Positions 1-6,304 are shown, counted from the stretch's first letter. The stretch is 11,054 bases of DNA from Lachnospiraceae bacterium (GCA_900772845.1 CAAGSD010000142.1:1-11054); one strand, 5' to 3'. The notes: generated by a model not told the origin, from the sequence alone. Program-made: numbers and translations.

Positions 1-21
1 AATATGACGGGGTCGCCTACA

Positions 22-67
22 CGCGCCATCCATGGCGCGGATCGGCTGACGCGGACATCGTGTCCGC
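22..67. repeat. Two adjacent perfect short hairpins in gene-free sequence
   Basis: Two perfect inverted repeats lie 11 bp apart. The first is CGCGCCAT (22-29) against ATGGCGCG (32-39) with a 2-nt centre. The second is GCGGACA (51-57) against TGTCCGC (61-67) with a 3-nt loop. They are more G+C-rich than the A+T-rich sequence that follows from about 165. No gene is evident in 1-163: the plus-strand open frame here has no ribosome binding site, and its composition is dominated by the hairpins and the repeat that follows. The hairpins could be the edge of a larger repeat or structured RNA continuing to the left of the window, or terminator stems without U-tracts. Function unknown. Confidence 0.5.
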
Positions 68-163
68 TTTCCCCCTGTCTTTCAACACTTTTCAAGAAAA
101 TATCAACACCCTCCGACAGACATCGCGGCATGACATTCCGTCCACCGTGGGCGTTCTGTGTTT

Positions 164-390
164 TGGGTCTATGCAGAAAAACTGAGTTGTGAGATACTAA
201 AATTGCTACAAATAACGCATAAAAAGATGAATATGGGTCTATAGGGAAAAAACCGGCTCTGAGGTACTCATTTTGAAGAAATTGAGTATCTGGCAGGCAA
301 ATTTTTAGCTATAGGCCCATATTGTTTAGTTTTTGTTTTTTTACCTGTCCCCAAAAGTACCTACAGGGAAATTTATCTTCTATAGACCCA
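164..390. repeat. Large imperfect palindrome built of four 35-bp units
   Basis: Four copies of one module are visible: TGGGYCT, exactly 20 bp, then an 8-bp box ending RGRTACT or close to it. Units 1 and 2 read on the plus strand (164-198 and 234-268). Units 3 and 4 read on the minus strand (319-285 and 390-356). The 20-bp internal spacing is identical in all four, and neighbouring units on each strand are 70-71 bp apart, so the cluster is symmetric about position 276-277. The inner pair forms the best stem: AATATGGGTCTATAG (230-244) against CTATAGGCCCATATT (309-323), with one G-T mismatch, and concentric with it GGTACTCA (263-270) against TGAGTATC (283-290). No transposase is nearby. It may be a miniature inverted-repeat element or a multi-site protein-binding palindrome. 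Confidence 0.75.
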
Positions 391-410
391 TGAAGGTTTT
401 CAAGAAATCA

Positions 411-472
411 GTAGCCCCGGCTGGGTATAAGAATAAGCAGTGCCGCATTTCTTATACCCTGCCAAGGGCTAC
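411..472. terminator. Long hairpin downstream of the HD-domain gene; terminator or repeat element
   Basis: The arms 411-433 and 449-472 are near-perfect inverted repeats. The outer block is GTAGCCC against GGGCTAC and the inner block is GGGTATAAGAA against TTCTTATACCC, with a small mismatched bulge between them and a 15-nt loop. It starts 36 nt past the stop codon of the minus-strand HD gene, where a terminator is expected. Neither strand has a good U-tract after the stem, which is unusual for an intrinsic terminator. Its length of over 20 bp per arm would also fit a dispersed palindromic repeat or an RNA-stabilising 3' structure. Confidence 0.5.
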
Positions 473-508
473 GGGGATTAGATACAATTTTCTTCGCTAA
501 CTCTCAAT

Positions 509-1165
509 TTACAACACCTTGGATCCGTTCACGGTCAGCTTAAAGGATGCCTCCAGCACTTCCGCCGCGCGCTTACACATCATCATACGTCCAAGGAATA
601 TTTCAAAATACTCATACATGCTGCAGATCTTCGGATCAATCTGCAGATTCAGTGAAATCACTCTCTTCTCCACATTGATCTTAAGTTTCGTATCCGTAAC
701 CGCATAATTGACGCGGTCGTGTTTATCGAAGGTTGCTTTATTCTTCTCCCGGACTCTGCTCCTGCGGACATCTGTCTTGTCTGCGATGATCAGTGCCGCT
801 GAGATGGGATCTGTGGCACCACCGGTAGATTCGTCATGCAGTCCGATAGCGGACACGATCTGCACCCGGTCCTCCAAGGGCAGATCTGTCTTCTTCAGAA
901 TATCATTTGCAAGCAGCGCTCCGTACTCTGAATGATGGCTGCGATTCACCGCATTTCCGATATCGTGCATGAATCCGGCGATCTTCACAAGTTCAATATC
1001 TTTTTCCGGATAGCCGAACTTTTTCAGAATCTCTGCTGCCCTCTCTGCCACCAGTCCCGAATGTGCCTCCGAATGATCAGTGAATCCCATGGCACCCAGA
1101 TTCGCATTTCCTTTTTTAATAAACATCAGTACTTCTTCATTTTTTCTGATTTCACTATATGTCAT
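509..1165 (-). CDS. HD-domain phosphohydrolase family protein, 218 aa
   Basis: The protein carries the metal-binding pattern of HD-superfamily phosphohydrolases: H31/H35, the H67-D68 doublet inside HDIGN, H78, H110 followed by D111-E112, and D129 in an I-I-A-D-K segment. Five or six such ligands suggest a two-metal site of the YqeK/HD-GYP kind. The HD fold occupies roughly residues 25-135. A charged segment (K130-K160) and a C-terminal region of about 60 residues rich in Met, Tyr and Phe follow, with no recognisable domain. No signal peptide or membrane segment is seen, so it should be cytosolic. The family hydrolyses phosphate esters, often of nucleotides, but the substrate cannot be read here. 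The Shine-Dalgarno (AAGGA, about 13 nt from the ATG) is weak; M14 is an alternative start but is no better placed. The gene is monocistronic, divergent from yqeY, and followed by a long hairpin. Confidence 0.8.
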   Translation of the reverse strand: MTYSEIRKNEEVLMFIKKGNANLGAMGFTDHSEAHSGLVAERAAEILKKFGYPEKDIELVKIAGFMHDIGNAVNRSHHSEYGALLANDILKKTDLPLEDRVQIVSAIGLHDESTGGATDPISAALIIADKTDVRRSRVREKNKATFDKHDRVNYAVTDTKLKINVEKRVISLNLQIDPKICSMYEYFEIFLGRMMMCKRAAEVLEASFKLTVNGSKVL

Positions 1166-1232
1166 TCTTCTACTTCTTTCCTTCCATCCTGTGTTAATTC
1201 CCGTGTCTTTATATACATCTTATTTCGTGTTC

Positions 1233-1241
1233 ATTGTACCA
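1233..1241 (-). promoter_or_regulatory. Candidate extended -10 promoter of the HD-domain gene
   Basis: On the minus strand TGG precedes TACAAT, giving the extended -10 form TG-N-TACAAT. Transcription would start near 1226, about 60 nt upstream of the ATG. No good -35 is seen at the usual distance, so this rests on the -10 alone. Confidence 0.35.
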
Positions 1242-1418
1242 TCTGCTCGGAAATTCGTGCTATGATACTCTACATCCTGTTTTGCAGTTGCTTTTTTCTC
1301 CAAGGCGCATTATATGTTACCAAAACGGTTGCAGCAACACTATCCCGGGCGGGTAAACAACATGTAATATCTGTGTAAAAAAGCCGGATATAAGCTGACA
1401 GATATTCACATTTTCTTC

Positions 1419-1447
1419 TTTTCAGTTTTCACCGGCAGGAGTATAAT
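1419..1447 (+). promoter_or_regulatory. sigma-A type promoter of yqeY
   Basis: A perfect TATAAT (1442-1447) is preceded at 17 bp by TTTTCA (1419-1424), a 4/6 match to TTGACA. The predicted start, near 1454, leaves a short leader of about 40 nt carrying GAGAGGAG (1481-1488) six nucleotides before the yqeY ATG. Confidence 0.65.
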
Positions 1448-1494
1448 AAAACACAGAAAATATTTGGAGATTTTGTTCCAGAGAGGAGACCACA

Positions 1495-1932
1495 ATGAAA
1501 TTAAAAGAATTACAGGACGCTATGATCGCTGCCATGAAGGCAAAGGATAAATTCAGAAAAGATGCCATCTCCGCACTGGTATCCGCTGTAAAGAAAAAAG
1601 GAATCGACAACGGCTGCCGTGACAACATTCCCGATGAGATGGCAAACGAAGCTATCTTAAAAGAGATCAAATCCGTAAAGGAACAGATTGACACCTGCCC
1701 CGCAGACCGCACCGAGCTGCTGGAAGAATATAAGAAGCGCTATGAGATCATGAGCGAATTTGCTCCCAAGATGCTCTCCGCTGAGGAAGTCAAGGCAATT
1801 CTGGAAGAGAAATTCGCAGATGTCCTGGCTACAAAAAATAAAGGCCAGATCATGAAGGCTGTTATGGGCGAACTGAAGGGTAAGGCTGACGGCAAGGTCA
1901 TCAATCAGGTCGTTGCGGAACTGACCAAATAA
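1495..1932 (+). CDS. yqeY: GatB/YqeY domain-containing protein, 145 aa
   Basis: The whole length matches the small YqeY family, which is usually about 145-150 aa. It has an N-terminal helical part with the R-K-D-A-I-S-A-L segment (residues 21-28), a coiled middle rich in Glu/Lys, the F-A-P-K-M-L-S-A-E-E segment (88-97) matching the family's usual Y-x-P-x-x-L-S-x-E-E, and a C-terminal three-helix part with K-G-Q-I-M-K-A-V-M and G-K-A-D-G-K-V-I-N. This resembles the C-terminal tRNA-contacting domain of GatB in the tRNA-dependent amidotransferase. The function of the stand-alone protein is poorly defined, so a link to tRNA is inference from the family. The start is fixed by GAGAGGAG six nucleotides upstream. 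It has its own promoter and is the only clear plus-strand gene in the window. It converges on the aconitase X operon, with which it shares a terminator region. Confidence 0.93.
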   Translation: MKLKELQDAMIAAMKAKDKFRKDAISALVSAVKKKGIDNGCRDNIPDEMANEAILKEIKSVKEQIDTCPADRTELLEEYKKRYEIMSEFAPKMLSAEEVKAILEEKFADVLATKNKGQIMKAVMGELKGKADGKVINQVVAELTK

Positions 1933-1994
1933 TATGTGCGGTGCATTATCAGCAAACACCACCCTGTATCTTAAGATATAATGAGCGCAAGTGA

Positions 1995-2106
1995 GCCAAT
2001 ATGCTTGCATAATTGGCGAACGGCGAATTTGATCATGATCGTTGCGAAGCAACGGTAAGCACCGTAGGTGCGAATCATGATATTATATGCAAAAGCATAA
2101 ATTCGC
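1995..2106. repeat. Multi-hairpin structured intergenic element
   Basis: Nested perfect inverted repeats fill this stretch. A hairpin GCCAATATGC (1995-2004) pairs with GCAT-A-ATTGGC (2007-2017). An outer stem is GCGAATTT (2023-2030) with AAATTCGC (2099-2106). Inside it ATCATGAT (2032-2039) pairs with ATCATGAT (2074-2081), enclosing GTTGC-gaa-GCAAC (2041-2053) and GCACC-gta-GGTGC (2059-2071). A last small stem is ATGC-aaaa-GCAT (2087-2098). This is a compact multi-branched fold on either strand, lying between two convergent genes. It matches no RNA family I recognise and has no good coding frame. It may be a mobile palindromic repeat or a small structured RNA. Confidence 0.65.
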
Positions 2107-2123
2107 AGATTTGAAATCCATCA

Positions 2124-2160
2124 ACAAACGGCTTCCGGAGAATCTCCGAAAGCCGTTTGT
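2124..2160. terminator. Bidirectional terminator hairpin between yqeY and the aconitase X operon
   Basis: The arms 2124-2141 and 2143-2160 are 18 nt long and complementary except for one position, folding to GAG-AAT-CTC at the tip. The stem begins 13 nt past the stop of the minus-strand small subunit and about 190 nt past the yqeY stop, so it can serve both convergent units. The T-rich part (CCGTTTGT and its complement) lies inside the stem base rather than after it, so efficiency is uncertain. Confidence 0.6.
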
Positions 2161-2173
2161 AAAACTATTTGAC

Positions 2174-2617
2174 CTATTCCACTACTACCGTACCGTCTTC
2201 TTTTACGGTAATATTCATGTCATCCTTCACATATTCCAGGAACTCTTCCCCCAGGCTGTCAATGACAGGCATCTGCACATTGTCAAGCCATACATCCGCC
2301 AGGATTGCTCCGGCTGCTGCCAGGGAATCAATGGGTTCGGAAAACAGCATACATGCTGGCTGCCTGTTCATGGAGCAGGCACAGTAAAGTACCAGTCCGC
2401 CGGTGGTAGATCCGATGGTCGTCGGCAGGCACAATGCCTTGCCCGCCATCTGTTTGCCGTAAAGATCGGGGTTATTCTGATCTCCGCAGGTTGCTTTTTT
2501 ATCGCCGAACTGTAATGCCTTCTGGAAAGATGCCAGTGTATTCAGACCTCCGTGAGATACCAGTGCCTTGGCTGTTACGGTTCCGGAGGCTACGATTCTT
2601 CCTTTAAATTCTTTCAT
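2174..2617 (-). CDS. Aconitase X small (swivel) subunit, DUF126 family, 147 aa
   Basis: This is the small swivelling domain of the aconitase X group, encoded as a separate subunit. It shows the conserved L-P-T-T-I-G-S-T-T-G-G loop (residues 64-74), corresponding to the substrate-contacting Ser loop of aconitase swivel domains. Around it lie the early G-R-I-V-A-S-G-T-V-T-A-K strand (6-17) and the D-Q-N-N-P-D segment (46-51). Length is normal for the stand-alone type. Its ATG overlaps the stop codon of the large subunit by four bases (ATGA), indicating translational coupling and a fixed stoichiometry; GGAGGAG lies seven nucleotides upstream. The two chains should form one soluble dehydratase. 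Characterised relatives include bacterial cis-3-hydroxy-L-proline dehydratase and archaeal mevalonate-5-phosphate dehydratase. Which reaction applies here cannot be read from this chain. Confidence 0.9.
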   Translation of the reverse strand: MKEFKGRIVASGTVTAKALVSHGGLNTLASFQKALQFGDKKATCGDQNNPDLYGKQMAGKALCLPTTIGSTTGGLVLYCACSMNRQPACMLFSEPIDSLAAAGAILADVWLDNVQMPVIDSLGEEFLEYVKDDMNITVKEDGTVVVE

Positions 2618-3894
2618 TTGTCCGCTCCTCCCTTCGTGATCTGCTCTAAGATCTCAGCATCGGTATAATATCTTGCGCTGGTGTAGGTACGCAGTTTGTT
2701 ACTGGAAGTGATGACCGGCATCTTCTCGCTGAGAGGATTATTCATATACATTAACGGACAGATATAGGAAGTAATGACACCCGTCGCCTTTAACGTCTCC
2801 GCATAAGGGGTCTCCTGAAATTTTTTCAGTACCGCAGGTGCCGCCGTGAATACGGTAGGAATACATACTCTGGTTCTACCGGCTTCTTTCAGGCTCTGAG
2901 AGACTTTTTCCGTCCAGTCGATGAGCTGCTGTAAACTCATATGGGGACATCCCATGAAACACAGCTTCGGCTTGGCATCCTTCTTTTTCCAGATCACCGG
3001 ATAGCTCTCATAGACCCTCTGAAGTTCCGCATCATCTACCACATAGACCTTTGCATCCTCTGCAATCAGATCTTTTCCGTATTCTACAGCCTCTGGAGTG
3101 ATATTTTCCACATGGTACAGACCTACCGCACCGTTGGAAGCAGTCGCTGCGCCGAAGTCTTTCAGATAGGTCTTTGCCGCATCGTCCAGCTCACCGCCCA
3201 GCCATTTGTCCAGTCCTACGATGTACGGCACATCCGCCATGACTTTCATACCGATGGCAGATCCAAGCAGCTGTGCTTCCGGCTTCTTCGTCGTCTCGAT
3301 CTTCACGATCCAGGTGGCTTTTCTGCCCTCATCCGTCAGTAGGCCGAAACGGGGCACATAGCCTACTACCGAGCCCATGAGGTCAATGATTCCGGAGTTA
3401 CGATTGCATCTTGCTCCCAATACGGAGTTGGCATAGACCACTGCAGAAGATTCCGACCATGACAGCACCTCTCCCATCGCCGGGGTATTTCCCACTTCAT
3501 CCATGTAACAAGTGCAGGTATAAGCATCCTTTTCCATAATACCAAGCTGGGTCAGCTGTTTCTCGTAGTCATCCTGCTTGGAGTACATGAAATTCTTGAA
3601 CACAAAATCCTGTAAAAAAGAACTGGGGACATTGGGATCCAGTGGTCTCGGATCGGCGGAAAATTTCTGTTTAGATACATTGCCGGATTCAATCAGCTGA
3701 TTCATCAGTTCATACACCGGCGCCAGTGCTTTCAAGCCGAAGGATGTTACCAGATGGTTGTATTTACTGGTCACAGGCACCATACCATCTGCGCCGAACA
3801 GTTCGCCGTAACGCACCAGCGTCTGCATGACTTTCGCCAGGGTTTCTCCCTGTCTTCCATCATATATTTCCTGTTGCTCTTTTGTTAAATTCAT
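2614..3894 (-). CDS. Aconitase X catalytic (large) subunit, DUF521 family, 426 aa
   Basis: Full-length match to the catalytic subunit of aconitase X, a (de)hydratase of the aconitase superfamily. Recognisable features are the early M-V-P-V-T-S-K-Y-N-H segment (38-47), the E-S-S-A-V-V-Y-A-N-S-V-L-G-A-R-C-N-R block (148-165), C-F-M-G-C-P-H-M-S (312-320), I-C-P-L-M-Y-M-N (378-385) and a C-terminal S-S-N-K-L-R-T-Y segment. Candidate Fe-S ligands are C127, C129, C163, C312, C316 and C379. Bacterial enzymes of this family bind an Fe-S cluster, and which cysteines serve here is inference. GAGGA six nucleotides before the ATG supports the start. The gene lies 141 bp after the flavoenzyme gene on the same strand and overlaps the small subunit, so the three are read as one operon. 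The best-known bacterial activity is cis-3-hydroxy-L-proline dehydration; another hydroxy acid is equally possible. Confidence 0.92.
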   Translation of the reverse strand: MNLTKEQQEIYDGRQGETLAKVMQTLVRYGELFGADGMVPVTSKYNHLVTSFGLKALAPVYELMNQLIESGNVSKQKFSADPRPLDPNVPSSFLQDFVFKNFMYSKQDDYEKQLTQLGIMEKDAYTCTCYMDEVGNTPAMGEVLSWSESSAVVYANSVLGARCNRNSGIIDLMGSVVGYVPRFGLLTDEGRKATWIVKIETTKKPEAQLLGSAIGMKVMADVPYIVGLDKWLGGELDDAAKTYLKDFGAATASNGAVGLYHVENITPEAVEYGKDLIAEDAKVYVVDDAELQRVYESYPVIWKKKDAKPKLCFMGCPHMSLQQLIDWTEKVSQSLKEAGRTRVCIPTVFTAAPAVLKKFQETPYAETLKATGVITSYICPLMYMNNPLSEKMPVITSSNKLRTYTSARYYTDAEILEQITKGGADK

Positions 3895-4035
3895 CTGTTT
3901 TCCTCGATTCCGCAGACGTTTTTTCGTCGGAGGGACTGCGAATCAAATTTTTAATCTGATTCTGCGATAAGTGGCTGCATTGTGACGCCTGCGGCACAAA
4001 TAGCCGTGCGGAAATTTATTTTCGCACTTCACCCC
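3895..4035 (-). other. Hairpin-rich intercistronic spacer in the flavoenzyme-aconitase X operon
   Basis: The 141-bp gap holds three potential stems in the transcript. GTGCG with CGCAC (4006-4027) starts eight nucleotides after the flavoenzyme stop. GAATCA with TGATTC (3940-3962) comes next, then GACG with CGTC around a six-base loop (3915-3928), which sits just before the Shine-Dalgarno of the large subunit. None is followed by a U-tract, so full termination is unlikely. Differential stability or partial attenuation between the reductase and dehydratase cistrons is possible. No promoter is evident here. Confidence 0.45.
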
Positions 4036-6090
4036 TCAGATCTTCATGGCAACTTCATAAGCACGCCATACGACACTTCGCAGATTGCCTACACCGTTAC
4101 AGTCACCTACCAGGCTGACATTGCTGCCCTTCGGTGCCAGCGGATTGGGAATGTATCCTGCGGAGCTGATCACACTGTCACAGGGAATGGTGATCTCTTT
4201 TCCTGAAGCATCTTTACATATGATGCTGTCATCCTTTACTTCCTGCAACGTAGTTTCTAAGTATACCGGTACTTTCTTCCAGGCAAACCACTCTCTCAGA
4301 TAAGAACTGTTGGCAAGACATACTCCGGTCTGAGCAATCAGATCATCCTTCATTTCTACAATTACAGGCTGTCTGCCCTGCAGCGCCAGTTCATAAGCAA
4401 TCTCACAGCCGGTGAGTCCGCCGCCGATGACGGCGACCTTTTCTCCTACGGGAGTACCGGTAAGGTATTCGCATGCCTCAACCATCTTCTCATGACCGGG
4501 CACTTTTTTCAGTACTCTGGGCACTGCTCCGGTAGCGATGATCACGGGAGCACCGACAAACGATTCAATACTCTCCACTTTTTCATTGTAATGAATCTCG
4601 ATCCCCAAATCTGCCATCTGCTTCCGATACCAGGTCAGCAGATCCCGCAGTTTTCCCTTGTAGCTTTCCGCACTGGCTGCAATAAAGGTTCCGCCCAGAT
4701 GGTCTGTCTGCTCGTGAATCACCGGCTCATGTCCCCGCAGCTTCAATACTCTGGCAGCCTCCATGCCGCCGATACCTCCACCGATAATATGTACTTTCTT
4801 CGGGCTGGTGGTGGGTACGATCTTGTGCTTCTCCCACTGCATGGTCTCGGCATTTACCGCACAGCGTGCCAGATGCAGGGAATCGGATAATGCCTGATCA
4901 TTGGGAACTCCCTTATAATGACACATGTTGAAGCAGCCATTGTGGCACAGGATACAGGGACGGATGTCGTCCTCTCTGTCGTTCATCAGCTTGGTCACCC
5001 ATTCCTGGTCAGCCAGGAACTGTCTGGCGAATCCGGCACCGTCAATTCTTCCGTCTGCAATGGCAGCCGCAGCAGTCTCCGGATCCATACGTCCGGCGCA
5101 TACCACAGGGATATCCACGAATTTACGGATATGCGCCACATCCTCCAGATTACAGTTCTCTGGCATATAGATAGGGGGATGTGCCCAGTACCAGGCATCG
5201 TAAGTACCGTTATCGCAGTTTAACATATCGTAACCGGCATCCTGCAGATACTTCGCTGCTTTTTCAGATTCTGCCATATCACGGCCTGCTTCTGTGAAGC
5301 TTTCTCCGGGAAGTGCTCCCTCACGGAAGCCCTTGGTCTTGGATTCCACACTGTAGCGGAGAGACACGGGGAAATCCTGTCCGCAGACTTTCTTGATCTC
5401 TTTTACGATCTCTACAGCAAAACGATACCTGTTCTCAAAAGATCCACCATATTCATCGGTCCGCTGATTCACATATTTTAAAGTAAACTGATCCAGCAGA
5501 TAGCCTTCATGTACCGCATGGATCTCCACACCGTCCACACCGGCATCCTTTAATAATTTTGCAGTCTTGCCAAATGCGGTGATGAACTCCTGAATCTCCT
5601 CCACGGTCATCTCCCGGGACGGAACTTTATCTGACCAACGGTTCGGAGACGGGCTGGGTGCGGCTGTAATCTTGTCCAGATCCATAAAAGGCTTCGCCAG
5701 TACCCGCAATGCCTTATTAGTATACAGGGTCTCCATCATTTCACTGATGGTAAACGATCTGCCGAAACCTGCCGTCAGCTGGACGAACAGTTTGGCTCCC
5801 GTCTTGTGGAACTCCGGCATCCACTTTGCCAGATCCTCATACATTTTTTTCTTCTTATACAGCCACTGTCCGTACATGGGATTGTACACCGGCTGACATC
5901 CCGGAAGCACCAGACCGCAATTATTTTTCGCTACTTCCAGAATAAATTTCGCACCATCCTTGTCGAAATGGTTTACTTCCATCCATCCCAACAGGTTCGT
6001 TCCACCCATGGATGTCAAGACAATGCGGTTCTTAATCTCGCAGTTTCCGATCTTCCACGGCGTAAACAACGGTTCCAACTGTTGTTTCAT
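4036..6090 (-). CDS. FAD/FMN-dependent Fe-S oxidoreductase, enoate reductase/BaiCD/2,4-dienoyl-CoA reductase family, 684 aa
   Basis: Three parts are visible. Residues 1-370 form an Old Yellow Enzyme TIM barrel (opening P-L-F-T-P-W-K-I-G), with H191 and H194 in I-H-A-V-H-E-G-Y-L-L as the substrate-carbonyl pair, followed by R-T-D-E-Y-G-G. C379, C382, C386 and probably C410 are the Fe-S ligands. Residues 431-684 form the nucleotide-binding half, with an FAD motif (I-G-G-G-I-G-G, 436-442) and an NAD(P)H motif (I-G-G-G-L-T-G, 555-561). Relatives move electrons from NAD(P)H through FAD, Fe-S and FMN to reduce activated C=C bonds; some instead demethylate N-methyl amino acids. The start is placed at the ATG preceded by AAAGGAGGAG, 15 codons inside the longest open frame. 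It is the first full-size gene of the operon with aconitase X, suggesting reduction of a dehydration product. No signal peptide is seen; it should be cytosolic. Confidence 0.88.
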   Translation of the reverse strand: MKQQLEPLFTPWKIGNCEIKNRIVLTSMGGTNLLGWMEVNHFDKDGAKFILEVAKNNCGLVLPGCQPVYNPMYGQWLYKKKKMYEDLAKWMPEFHKTGAKLFVQLTAGFGRSFTISEMMETLYTNKALRVLAKPFMDLDKITAAPSPSPNRWSDKVPSREMTVEEIQEFITAFGKTAKLLKDAGVDGVEIHAVHEGYLLDQFTLKYVNQRTDEYGGSFENRYRFAVEIVKEIKKVCGQDFPVSLRYSVESKTKGFREGALPGESFTEAGRDMAESEKAAKYLQDAGYDMLNCDNGTYDAWYWAHPPIYMPENCNLEDVAHIRKFVDIPVVCAGRMDPETAAAAIADGRIDGAGFARQFLADQEWVTKLMNDREDDIRPCILCHNGCFNMCHYKGVPNDQALSDSLHLARCAVNAETMQWEKHKIVPTTSPKKVHIIGGGIGGMEAARVLKLRGHEPVIHEQTDHLGGTFIAASAESYKGKLRDLLTWYRKQMADLGIEIHYNEKVESIESFVGAPVIIATGAVPRVLKKVPGHEKMVEACEYLTGTPVGEKVAVIGGGLTGCEIAYELALQGRQPVIVEMKDDLIAQTGVCLANSSYLREWFAWKKVPVYLETTLQEVKDDSIICKDASGKEITIPCDSVISSAGYIPNPLAPKGSNVSLVGDCNGVGNLRSVVWRAYEVAMKI

Positions 6091-6095
6091 CGTAA

Positions 6096-6105
6096 CTCCT
6101 CCTTT
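6096..6105 (-). promoter_or_regulatory. Shine-Dalgarno deciding the flavoenzyme start
   Basis: AAAGGAGGAG on the minus strand sits five nucleotides before the ATG at 6090. The longer open frame starting at 6135 lacks any such site and would translate through this sequence, so the inner ATG is preferred. The homology to the Old Yellow Enzyme barrel also begins only after this ATG. Confidence 0.85.
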
Positions 6106-6241
6106 GCCTTCTCTCTTGCTTACCCCATTGCACAATCTTATGATAACACATTTTAATAGTATTCCCCTGGTAACTCATTCCCTGGAATAAAATTCTTCAC
6201 CGGTTTCCAGACAAATGCCCTCCATAAACCAGAATGTACCG

Positions 6242-6304
6242 CTATCCATTTAGCGACCGTTCTGCATACGCTTCAAAATTTCCCAGAAATTTCAGAATAT
6301 CCAT
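6242..6304 (-). CDS. 20-codon upstream ORF in the leader of the flavoenzyme operon
   Basis: A short ORF starts at ATG 6304 and ends at TAG 6242. A clear Shine-Dalgarno (AGGAG, 6314-6318) lies nine nucleotides upstream, which is better than some full-size genes here. The peptide begins M-D-I-L-K-F-L-G-N-F and contains two aromatic and several acidic residues; no family is recognised. After the stop, another reading frame stays open for about 30 codons with basic and aromatic residues. The whole could therefore be a frameshifted remnant of a protein of about 50 residues, or a regulatory leader peptide. It lies about 150 nt upstream of the flavoenzyme start and inside the predicted transcript. 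Confidence 0.35.
   Translation of the reverse strand: MDILKFLGNFEAYAERSLNG

Larger units (their letters stand above)
1166..1494. other. Divergent intergenic region between the HD gene and yqeY
   Basis: This 329-bp stretch separates two divergent genes, and I see no convincing coding frame in it. It holds a candidate extended -10 for the HD gene, a good promoter for yqeY, and a second plus-strand extended -10 (TG at 1258-1259, TATGAT at 1261-1266) without a matching -35. Around 1311-1370 an interrupted inverted repeat (ATGTTACC against GGGTAAACAACAT) encloses a small GTTGC/GCAAC palindrome, which could be an operator or structured leader. Nothing identifies the regulator. Confidence 0.4.

Noticed and set aside
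4..192. Plus-strand ORF of 62 codons at the left edge
   Set aside because: No Shine-Dalgarno, it overlaps two perfect hairpins and the first palindrome unit, and the peptide shows no domain.
932..1378. Plus-strand ORF of 148 codons over the HD gene start and intergenic region
   Set aside because: It is antisense to the conserved HD motif for much of its length and has no ribosome site or family.
1657..2052. Minus-strand ORF of 131 codons across yqeY and the structured element
   Set aside because: It is antisense to a full, conserved YqeY sequence and its N-terminal part is the hairpin repeat.
6091..6135. Longer N-terminus for the flavoenzyme
   Set aside because: The extra 15 codons include the Shine-Dalgarno of the inner ATG, and the family similarity begins only after that ATG.
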